DNA of 32,809 nucleotides from MED-G17 sp963991985 (GTDB lineage Bacteria > Bacteroidota > Bacteroidia > NS11-12g > UBA9320), in contig CAXDRX010000016.1 of assembly GCA_963991985.1 (NCBI GenBank), forward strand, positions 1-32,809, given 5' to 3'. The position numbers and the translations under genes were made by a program. This document shows positions 26,215 through 32,809 of the stretch, piece by piece (the first letter of the stretch is position 1; every line of letters starts with the position of its first letter). The notes under the pieces are model-generated. The model was not told the origin of the DNA, searched no databases, and was given only the letters and a program-made list of their open reading frames with translations.

Positions 26215-27522
26215 TTATTTTACGGGTACTTCCTTGTTAAGATTTTCTGAAATATAAGTCATTTTTGAGCTCAGATGTTCTAATTTTACTGCTTTAATAC
26301 TTCCAACAAAAGCCTTATTGAAAGTGGTTTCTACACGAATATAATTCTCTGAAAAACCCAACATTCGACCATTCTTATTTTCATTTTCAAACAATACGTT
26401 GACTGTTCTTCCTGTTTGCGATTCATAAAAGTTTCTTTGTTTTTTGTCACTAAGAATTCTAAGCATTTTGGCTCGCCTTGTCTTTTTGGCTAATGGTATC
26501 TGATTTTTCATTTTTTTCGCCCCTGTATTGTCTCGAATAGAGTAGGGAAAAACATGCAGGTAGTCTATCCTTAAATCATTTAAGAAGTGATACGTATCCA
26601 AAAAATGGGTTTCTGTTTCTCCAGGAAAACCAACAATTACATCAACCCCAATGCAAGCGTTGGGAATTTTCGATCTTATTTTTTGCACCCTTTTGCGGTA
26701 TAAGTCTCTCCTATATTTCCGACGCATATTTTTTAATATTTCATCACTGCCCGACTGAAGAGGTATATGAAAATGCGGCACGAAATGGTTGCTTTTGGAT
26801 ATAAAATCGATAATTTCATCTGTTAACAAATTGGGTTCAATGCTTGAAATTCTGAAACGCTTATTGAAATTTTCATTTTCAATGGCACAGATTAAATCAA
26901 AAAAGCCCTCATCGGTTCCCGAACCAAAATCACCAATATTCACACCAGTGAGAACAACTTCTTGCACCAAAGGATCAATTTTTTTCATTTCTAGGAGGGT
27001 TTGTTCAATACTTGCAGACCTACTTTTTCCTCGAGCCAGTGGAATGGTACAGAAAGAGCAAAAGTAATTGCAGCCATCTTGAACCTTGAAGAAAGACCTT
27101 GTTCTATCTCCAAAAGAAAATGCCGGTATAAAATGGTGGACTTCTTTTATGTTGCCGTTAAGAACAATGGGCAATTGAGCAGAATCTAATGCTTGAAGAT
27201 GGTTGGCCAAATTGAACTTTTCTTCAGCACCAAATACGGCGTCAACCCCTTCAATTTGAACAATTTTTTCTGGCTTTAGCTGAGCATAACAACCAATCAC
27301 AATAAAACGGGAACTGGGTGTTTTCTTCTTGGTCTTCTTCACGATTTCTCGGCATTTTTTGTCAGCATTTTCAGTAATGCTGCAAGTATTGAGTATATAT
27401 ATATCTGCCTCTTGATCAAATTTGACTATTTGAAAACCTTCTCTCTGTAGTTGCTGGGCAATGGAGCTTGTTTCTGAAAAGTTGAGCTTGCAACCCAATG
27501 TATGTAATGCGACAGATTTCAA
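26215..27522 (-). CDS. mtaB: tRNA t6A37 methylthiotransferase
   Basis: 435-aa radical-SAM methylthiotransferase that converts t6A37 to ms2t6A37 in tRNA. The N-terminal cluster cysteines are C11 (LGCKLN), C47 (LNTCSIT) and C78 (IGCYAQ). The radical-SAM cysteines are C151, C155 and C158 (CNYFCSFC). It ends with a TRAM-like RNA-binding domain (about residues 365-420). LGCKLN and HxIPLQSGSD point to MtaB rather than MiaB or RimO. The start is TTG at 27522, 21 nt after the kinase stop; family members begin just before the HTLGCKLN block and no ATG is available. A TATCTTTG box lies 5 nt upstream. Confidence 0.92.
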   Translation of the reverse strand: MKSVALHTLGCKLNFSETSSIAQQLQREGFQIVKFDQEADIYILNTCSITENADKKCREIVKKTKKKTPSSRFIVIGCYAQLKPEKIVQIEGVDAVFGAEEKFNLANHLQALDSAQLPIVLNGNIKEVHHFIPAFSFGDRTRSFFKVQDGCNYFCSFCTIPLARGKSRSASIEQTLLEMKKIDPLVQEVVLTGVNIGDFGSGTDEGFFDLICAIENENFNKRFRISSIEPNLLTDEIIDFISKSNHFVPHFHIPLQSGSDEILKNMRRKYRRDLYRKRVQKIRSKIPNACIGVDVIVGFPGETETHFLDTYHFLNDLRIDYLHVFPYSIRDNTGAKKMKNQIPLAKKTRRAKMLRILSDKKQRNFYESQTGRTVNVLFENENKNGRMLGFSENYIRVETTFNKAFVGSIKAVKLEHLSSKMTYISENLNKEVPVK

Positions 27523-27543
27523 AAGTTCAAAGATAAGCTTAGA

Positions 27544-28572
27544 TCACTTTTGTGTAAGGGTAAAACCAAAAGTAGTGCCTTTGCCGATACTTGAGCGAAC
27601 GTTAATGGTTTGATTATGTGCATCAATAATGTGTTTTACGATGGCCAAGCCCAATCCAGAACCACCCACTTTCCGATTGCGACTTTGATCAATTCTGTAA
27701 AAACGTTCAAAAAGCCTTGGGAGGTGCTCTTGATCTATCCCCTCCCCATTATCAGCAATCTCAATCAGTAAGTTAGATCCCATATCATAAAAACTTGCTG
27801 AAACTTTTCCATCTTCCTTCCCATAATTTATTCCATTCAGAATAAGGTTTGTTAATACCTGCTTAATTTGAAGGTGGTCTGCATTTACAAAAAAAGGTTT
27901 ATCACAGCCCGACTTGAAATACAAACTAATATTTCTTTTTTGAGCTTGGTGCTCCAATTCATCAAAAATTTCAGATACCAAGGCATGAATATCAAATTTT
28001 TGAATTTTAGGTTCATTGATTCCGGACTCCAACTTGCTAATGGCAACCAAGTCATTGACCAACTCTTCAAGCCTATCCAAACTTTTTGAAGCTTTTTTGA
28101 GAAATTTTTCATTAACATCTGCGTCTTTTAGCGCGCCATCTAGCAAGGTATGAATGTAACCTTGGATACTCGTAATCGGCGTTTTTAGCTCATGCGATAC
28201 ATTTCCCAAAAATTCCCTTCTATAGTTTTCTTGTTTTCTCAAGCTTTCGATTTGTTGGCGATTGTCTTTTGCCCAAAGCATTACTTCTTCGGTTACTTGC
28301 GAAATAGGATCTATTTCCTCCTCCTCATTTTTCATTTTTATATTCTGGGTTTTTACACGGTGGATACTCTTATAAATTAGCTTGATTTTCCGGTAGATAA
28401 ACCTCTCTAGGTAAAATTTGAAAGTAAAAAACCCAATAAACAATACCAACACAAAAGAGAGTAAAGCAGATAGATACTGCTTTCTTAATATAAGGTCTAG
28501 AAGACCTGTTGGGATGGCAGCCGAAAGGGCAGATAGAAAAGCGATAAAATTGGGAGATGGATTTCTCCTCAT
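27544..28572 (-). CDS. PhoR-like sensor histidine kinase
   Basis: 342-aa membrane histidine kinase. Two closely spaced membrane segments (about residues 9-28 and 33-54) leave almost no periplasmic loop, then a coiled linker leads to the H-box (FLGNVSHELKTPITSIQGY, phospho-His127), N-box (NLILNGINYG), G1 (ADNGEGID), F (LFERFYRID) and G2 (GSGLGLAIVKH). It lacks a PAS or recognisable HAMP domain, so it probably senses the membrane itself or a partner. The first 4 nt overlap the response regulator's stop (ATGA), marking a cognate pair. The ligand or signal is unknown. Confidence 0.92.
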   Translation of the reverse strand: MRRNPSPNFIAFLSALSAAIPTGLLDLILRKQYLSALLSFVLVLFIGFFTFKFYLERFIYRKIKLIYKSIHRVKTQNIKMKNEEEEIDPISQVTEEVMLWAKDNRQQIESLRKQENYRREFLGNVSHELKTPITSIQGYIHTLLDGALKDADVNEKFLKKASKSLDRLEELVNDLVAISKLESGINEPKIQKFDIHALVSEIFDELEHQAQKRNISLYFKSGCDKPFFVNADHLQIKQVLTNLILNGINYGKEDGKVSASFYDMGSNLLIEIADNGEGIDQEHLPRLFERFYRIDQSRNRKVGGSGLGLAIVKHIIDAHNQTINVRSSIGKGTTFGFTLTQK

Positions 28573-29243
28573 TTTGCTAACTTATAGCCGACTCCTTTCA
28601 CGGTAGTTATTCTTTTGTCTCCTAATTTCTCTCTAATTTTTCTTATGTGTACATCTATGGTTCTATCTACAACCAATACATCATCTCCCCAAACTTCAGA
28701 CAGAATTTTTTCACGCGTAAATACCTTGCCGGGTTTGGAAGCAAGCAAAAACAATAAGTCAAATTCTTTTTTTGGCATGGTAATGGTTTGCTCTCCCAGT
28801 TGAACATTAAATGTACTTCTGTTGATCTCTAAATCATTGATTTTAATGACACTACCTATATTCCCGTGTTCTGTTCCTCTTTTTAATATGGCCTTGATTC
28901 GACTAATAAGCACTCTGGGCTTAATAGGCTTTGATATATAGTCATCAGCACCAACATCAAAACCAGCCAACTCGCTGTACTCCTCACTTCTTGCGGTAAG
29001 AAAAATAACGAAAATATCTTTCATTTTTCCGTCTTCCTTTATCAATCTACAAGCTTCTATACCGTCTAATACAGGCATCATAACATCTAATAGAATAATG
29101 TCTGGTCGGGTAGATTTGGCTTTGGCAATTGCCTCTTCTCCATTGAATGCTGTCTCCGTTTGAAACCCCTCTCTTGCTAAATTGTATTGAATGAATTCTA
29201 CTATATCTGGTTCATCATCAACGATCAATATTTTTGCTGGCAT
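28569..29243 (-). CDS. OmpR/PhoB-family response regulator
   Basis: 224-aa two-component response regulator. The receiver domain (residues 1-120) has the acidic pair D10/E11, phospho-acceptor Asp53 (LLDVMMP), Thr83 and Lys105 (SKP). The C-terminal winged helix (about 130-224) is of the OmpR/PhoB type: EFDLLFLLASKPGKVFTREKILSEVWG, then VVDRTIDVHIRKIREKLG and VKGVGYKL. It lies directly upstream of its kinase, then mtaB and lgt, all with short gaps. A short direct repeat abuts its putative promoter and may be its own binding site. Target genes are unknown. Confidence 0.95.
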   Translation of the reverse strand: MPAKILIVDDEPDIVEFIQYNLAREGFQTETAFNGEEAIAKAKSTRPDIILLDVMMPVLDGIEACRLIKEDGKMKDIFVIFLTARSEEYSELAGFDVGADDYISKPIKPRVLISRIKAILKRGTEHGNIGSVIKINDLEINRSTFNVQLGEQTITMPKKEFDLLFLLASKPGKVFTREKILSEVWGDDVLVVDRTIDVHIRKIREKLGDKRITTVKGVGYKLAK

Positions 29244-29260
29244 AACAATTTGATTTAGAG

Positions 29261-29290
29261 CAAAGAAATGACTTATACTAATTTAGGCAA
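29261..29290 (-). promoter_or_regulatory. Candidate promoter of the two-component/mtaB/lgt cluster
   Basis: On the minus strand, TTG (29290-29288), 19 nt, then TTTCTTTG (29268-29261). The -33 element and spacing are right; the -7 box departs from TAnnTTTG by one base (TT for TA). Transcription would start near 29256, giving a leader of about 12 nt before the response-regulator ATG. Confidence 0.4.
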
Positions 29291-29306
29291 GTTAAGTAAA
29301 TGTTAA
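29291..29306 (-). promoter_or_regulatory. Direct repeat TTAAC-N6-TTAAC next to the -33 element
   Basis: Minus strand reads TTAACATTTACTTAAC: two TTAAC copies with an 11-nt period, ending directly at the putative -33 TTG of the response-regulator gene. OmpR/PhoB-family dimers typically bind tandem half-sites about 10-11 bp apart, and the B. subtilis PhoP consensus is TT(A/C/T)ACA-like repeats with 4-6 nt spacing. An autoregulatory site is inferred. Confidence 0.35.
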
Positions 29307-29307
29307 T

Positions 29308-30489
29308 TTAAAGGATTTTTTCTAAAAACTTATCCAACTGATGCGCACGCAGACCAATGGCCAGTATTTTTCCATCTTTGTCTATCAGGTAGGTATTGGG
29401 AATGCTATTTATCTTATACTTCTGAGCTGCTCTATTTTGCCAACCTCCTAGATCACTTACATGTTTCCATGGCAATCCATCCTGTTTGATTGCAGCCATC
29501 CATTTGTTTTTGTTGTTGTCAAGAGATACGCCATATATTTCGAAACCTTTGTCTTTGTATTTTTCATAAACCAATTTTACTTTGGGGTTTTCTGCACGAC
29601 AAGGTCTGCACCAACTCGCCCAAAAATCAATCAACACGATTTGGCCTTTTAATGAGGACAATTTCAGAATCTCTCCTTGAGGCGTTGGCAATTCTATTTC
29701 TGGTGCATAAGCACCCACTTGAAGTGGGGAAGCACTTTCAATTCTATTGGCCAATTGTTGGGTATAGGAAGAATTCGAATGTTTTATTTTCATTTGGCGA
29801 TAGACTTCATTCAACATCGATAGCGGGGTATCTTCAAACAAATAGGTAGCAGCAAAATAGCTTGCAAGCGTACCCGCCTCTTTGGTCATAAATTCACTTA
29901 TCGATTGCGTTCTGCTGGACTGAATATTTTGATAGCGTAACTGTAAATTTCTTTTGGTACTGTCGGCCAAGGCATTCATATTAAGCTTTGAAACTTCCTT
30001 GTTAAAGATTAACATTTGTCTATCATAGCGGCTGTAAATAGTGAAAAGCTCAGCCAATTTAATATTCTCTTCTCCACCTTGAACTTCGGCTTCGGGAATT
30101 TGCCCATATTTTATTTTCATATTTACCTTCTCTTCCTTGGACAGTAGGATGGGAATACCTTGATTGTTTTTTCCAAAGGTTAAATAACATAGTGTTGGTT
30201 CTTCAAAAGGAACTGAAAATGAAAATTTTTTTGTTTGGTTTTTTAATCGAAATGTATCCAAAATCTCCATTTTTCGTGGTGAAATTTTAGAAAGTGTTAT
30301 TCTTCCTTGGAAATTTTCAATCTGCCCCAAAAGGTTGGCTGGATATCTTATTTGGTTTGAATAAGCTCTATCAATTTCTATCTGCGCAACTTCTTTTTGT
30401 AATACTTTTTGTGCTGTTTTTTCACTCCCACAAGTTGTGAATGCGATAAAGAAAACTGGTAAATAATACAAGAGCTTAATACATCCCAT
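29308..30489 (-). CDS. TlpA-like thioredoxin lipoprotein with DUF4369-type domain
   Basis: 393-aa envelope thiol-disulfide oxidoreductase. The N-terminus is a lipoprotein-type signal ending at Cys20 (IAFTTC, a loose lipobox). Residues about 45-130 resemble DUF4369 (LLGQIENFQGRITL, ILDTFRL, GIPILLSKEEKVNMKI); a helical middle follows (140-250). The AhpC/TSA-Redoxin-type thioredoxin domain starts near residue 255 (VGAYAPEIELPTPQGE) and has active-site C294-R-P-C297 in FWASWCRPC and the cis-Pro in NSIPNTYLID. Such proteins are common in Bacteroidota and reduce disulfides of exported partners. It is upstream of the two-component cluster, same strand, with 64 nt between stop and next ATG. Confidence 0.9.
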   Translation of the reverse strand: MGCIKLLYYLPVFFIAFTTCGSEKTAQKVLQKEVAQIEIDRAYSNQIRYPANLLGQIENFQGRITLSKISPRKMEILDTFRLKNQTKKFSFSVPFEEPTLCYLTFGKNNQGIPILLSKEEKVNMKIKYGQIPEAEVQGGEENIKLAELFTIYSRYDRQMLIFNKEVSKLNMNALADSTKRNLQLRYQNIQSSRTQSISEFMTKEAGTLASYFAATYLFEDTPLSMLNEVYRQMKIKHSNSSYTQQLANRIESASPLQVGAYAPEIELPTPQGEILKLSSLKGQIVLIDFWASWCRPCRAENPKVKLVYEKYKDKGFEIYGVSLDNNKNKWMAAIKQDGLPWKHVSDLGGWQNRAAQKYKINSIPNTYLIDKDGKILAIGLRAHQLDKFLEKIL

Positions 30490-30600
30490 AAAAACGAAGA
30501 TACGTCCTACGAGTTATATCACATCTTTTTAAAAAAGGTTTTGGAGCGAGAAATATTTTTTTTAATTTAAGTATCTATTTTTTGTTAAAAAAATTATCTA

Positions 30601-32809
30601 ATGTATTTAAATTGTCACTCGCAATACAGTTTTCGATATGGTATTATGCAAACCAGCGAACTACTTGATGAGGCAGAGAATCTTGGTTTTCAAAATCTTG
30701 CACTCACTGACATCAACAGCACTTCGGGTAGCCTATACTTTGCCATGGAAGCGCAAAAAAGGGGCTTCAACGCTTGCTTAGGAGTTGATTTTAGAAAAGG
30801 AAATAAACAAAAATTTATCGCCATTGCACAAAACAATACTGGCTTTGAAAACATCAATCTGTACCTATCTTCCATATTGGCAGGCAAAGTCATTCTCAAC
30901 AAAAAAGCGCCGAGTGATTTACTTCAACATGCTTTTGTTATCTACCCTTTGGAAGAAGCACCAAAACAACTTCAACCTCGAGAATTTGTAGGCATCAATG
31001 CACAGCAGCTATTTGCCTACAAAAAAATAGCTCATTTGTGGCCCAAACAAAAATGCTTGGCACTCAATACTGTAAGCTTTCGGAATAGAAAAGACTTTGA
31101 CACCCATCGATTGCTTCGAGCCATTCACTGCAATGTCTTGCTGAGCAAATTGTCCCCCGAAGAGCAGGGGAAAAAAAATCATCGTTTTTTTACTCATCAA
31201 CTCTTACAAACAAGCTTTAAAGACCACCCTCATCTTTTGGAAAATGCTGAACGACTTTTACAAAACTGTCGTATTGACTTTGATTTCAGCGGAAAATCAC
31301 AGAATATGGTTACGTTTTCGCAAAGCAAGGAAGATGATTTTGCATTGCTCAAATACTTGGCACAGGAAGGTATCGCCTATCGATTTGACAACAAAACCTC
31401 AAAAAATATGACAGAAAGAATGGAAAAAGAGCTCCACATTATCCAAAAATGTGGTTTTGTACCCTATTTCTTAGCCAATTATACCATTGTTAATTATGCC
31501 CGCAGAAAAGGGTACTTTTATGTAGGAAGAGGAAGTGGTGCCAATAGCTTGGTTGCTTATCTGCTTAGAATAACCAATGTTGACCCACTAGAACTTGACT
31601 TGTATTTTGAACGATTCATCAACCCAAGCCGAAAATCTCCACCTGATTTTGACATTGATTTCTCATGGAAAGACCGAGAGGACATTACCCAATATATTTT
31701 CAATACATTTCCAAATACTGCCTTGCTTGGATCTTTTGTTACCTTCCAACAACGTTCGGTTGTTCGAGAAATTGGCAAGGTATTGGGCATACCCAACGAG
31801 GAAATTCAAAAAATACAACAACAAAGTCTGCAATATTTAGACCCTCTACAAAAACTTTGTCGCCTTTACAGTCAATTCATTCACGGCTTTCCGGACCACT
31901 TGAGTGTACACAGCAGTGGAATTATTATTACTGAAAAAAAGATTCAATACTTTGGAGCAACAAGCCTACCGCCAAAAGGATTTCCGACCAGCCATTTTGA
32001 TATGCATATTGCCGAAGACATTGGCATTTACAAGTATGATATTTTGGGGCAAAGAGGACTAAGCAAAATCAAAGACACCATACAAATCATCAAGCAAAAT
32101 AAGCCGGAGGCACCCGATTTTGATATTGATGATATCCAGAAGCTGAAGAAAGACAAAAAAATTCAACATCTACTGGAGAATGGTGACAGTATTGGTTGTT
32201 TTTATATTGAAAGTCCTGCCATGCGAGGATTGATGAAAAAGTTGAAGGTAAACGATTTCAAAGGTTTGGTTGCTGCAAGTTCTATCATTCGTCCGGGTGT
32301 CTCAAAGAGCGGCATGATGTTAGAATTTATTAAGCGCCACCGAGATCAGGCATTAAGAAAGGCAGCTCACCCAGTATTGGCATCAATTTTACATGAAACA
32401 TATGGCGTAATGGTCTATCAAGAAGACGTGCTGAAAGTAGCACACTATTTTGCAGGGCTCACCTTGGAAGAATCAGATGTGCTAAGAAGGGGAATGAATT
32501 GGAAATATAAACAACGAAGTGAATTTACAAGCGTCAAACAAAAGTTTTTTGAAAATTGTAAGCAGAAAGGATATCGATCTTCTTTGAGCAAAGAAGTATG
32601 GGCGCAAATAGAGAGTTTTGCCAATTATGCCTTTGCCAAAGGTCACTCGGCAAGCTACGCAGTAGAAAGCTACCAAAGCTTATTTTTAAAGGCCTACTAT
32701 CCATTGGAGTATATGGTAGCAACCCTCAATAACTTTGGTGGATTTTATCGTACTGAGCAATATCTTCAAGAAGCTAGGCTAAAGGGTGCAAAGATCCAAA
32801 GGCCATGTG
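30601..32809 (+). CDS. DnaE-type DNA polymerase III alpha subunit paralogue, 3' truncated
   Basis: Open reading frame of 736 codons running off the window end. It matches C-family polymerases: PHP domain at residues 1-65 and onward, GRGSGANSLVAYLLRIT, PDFDIDF with catalytic Asp349 and Asp351, the third Asp480 (KYDILGQRGL), HSSGIIIT, QEDVL and FAKGHSASYAVESYQSLFLKAYYP. Relative to replicative DnaE, the palm starts about 50 residues earlier. The PHP metal ligands are eroded (LNCHS for LHxHS; LTDIN for LTDHG). This fits the shorter second DnaE of Bacteroidota, used in translesion synthesis with ImuB-type partners. No imuA or imuB gene is upstream. The start ATG follows an AT-rich 111-nt gap shared with the divergent TlpA gene. 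Confidence 0.9.
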   Translation, partial: MYLNCHSQYSFRYGIMQTSELLDEAENLGFQNLALTDINSTSGSLYFAMEAQKRGFNACLGVDFRKGNKQKFIAIAQNNTGFENINLYLSSILAGKVILNKKAPSDLLQHAFVIYPLEEAPKQLQPREFVGINAQQLFAYKKIAHLWPKQKCLALNTVSFRNRKDFDTHRLLRAIHCNVLLSKLSPEEQGKKNHRFFTHQLLQTSFKDHPHLLENAERLLQNCRIDFDFSGKSQNMVTFSQSKEDDFALLKYLAQEGIAYRFDNKTSKNMTERMEKELHIIQKCGFVPYFLANYTIVNYARRKGYFYVGRGSGANSLVAYLLRITNVDPLELDLYFERFINPSRKSPPDFDIDFSWKDREDITQYIFNTFPNTALLGSFVTFQQRSVVREIGKVLGIPNEEIQKIQQQSLQYLDPLQKLCRLYSQFIHGFPDHLSVHSSGIIITEKKIQYFGATSLPPKGFPTSHFDMHIAEDIGIYKYDILGQRGLSKIKDTIQIIKQNKPEAPDFDIDDIQKLKKDKKIQHLLENGDSIGCFYIESPAMRGLMKKLKVNDFKGLVAASSIIRPGVSKSGMMLEFIKRHRDQALRKAAHPVLASILHETYGVMVYQEDVLKVAHYFAGLTLEESDVLRRGMNWKYKQRSEFTSVKQKFFENCKQKGYRSSLSKEVWAQIESFANYAFAKGHSASYAVESYQSLFLKAYYPLEYMVATLNNFGGFYRTEQYLQEARLKGAKIQRPC

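Noticed and set aside
27398..27406. Short TA repeat (atatatata) in mtaB
   Set aside because: It encodes the conserved ADIYILNTC stretch and has ordinary codon context; not a microsatellite of note.

Overview
The window looks like a chromosomal, gene-dense housekeeping segment from a member of the Bacteroidota. This rests on several features: a rpoB-rpoC pair followed by a DUF3467 gene, a zinc-free type B ribosomal protein L31 next to the alternative Bacteroidota GlmU, a type IX secretion sorting domain, MORN and DUF4369 proteins, few Shine-Dalgarno sequences, and several TAnnTTTG -7 promoter boxes. The fdx-iscX pair and the M20, M48 and T9SS genes would fit a Saprospiria- or Cytophagia-like lineage, but the sequence alone does not settle the class. 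Base composition is evenly AT-rich. I see no insertion sequence, phage gene, CRISPR array, tRNA or rRNA, and no gene-free stretch longer than about 110 bases.

Layout. 1-6575 (+): 3' end of rpoB, rpoC and a DUF3467 gene. 6559-7152 (-): helical exported protein of unknown function. 7246-9051 (+): chromate-type transporter and a carboxypeptidase-regulatory-like exported protein. 9054-9971 (-): FtsB/DivIC-like division protein, then IscX and a 2Fe-2S ferredoxin. 10008-11156 (+): exported MORN-repeat protein. 11162-12418 (-) and 12469-13455 (+): divergent aspartate kinase and fructose-1,6-bisphosphatase. 13530-15074 (+): T9SS-sorted alpha/beta-hydrolase-like protein lacking the usual nucleophile serine. 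It is separated by a clear bidirectional terminator from an M48 metallopeptidase lipoprotein (-). 16024-17397 (+): M20 dipeptidase. 17394-20397 (-): tight cluster transcribed rpmE2, GlmU-like, tpiA, crotonase. 20474-22542 (+): hisS and an RluA-type pseudouridine synthase. 22622-25002 (+): carA and eno. 25011-29243 (-): tight cluster transcribed response regulator, histidine kinase, mtaB, lgt. 29308-30489 (-): TlpA-like thioredoxin lipoprotein. 30601 to the window end (+): a second-type DnaE polymerase alpha subunit, cut off by the window.

Most genes serve central functions: transcription, tRNA modification and charging, glycolysis and gluconeogenesis (fbp, tpiA, eno), amino-acid and pyrimidine precursors (aspartate kinase, carA), Fe-S assembly, lipoprotein maturation and envelope sensing. 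I did not find a clearly novel multi-gene system. The points most worth a second look are the DnaE paralogue with an eroded PHP metal site, the T9SS hydrolase with Gly in the nucleophile position, the chromate transporter whose conserved N-terminus lies upstream of any standard start codon, and an 11-bp-period direct repeat abutting the putative promoter of the response regulator.
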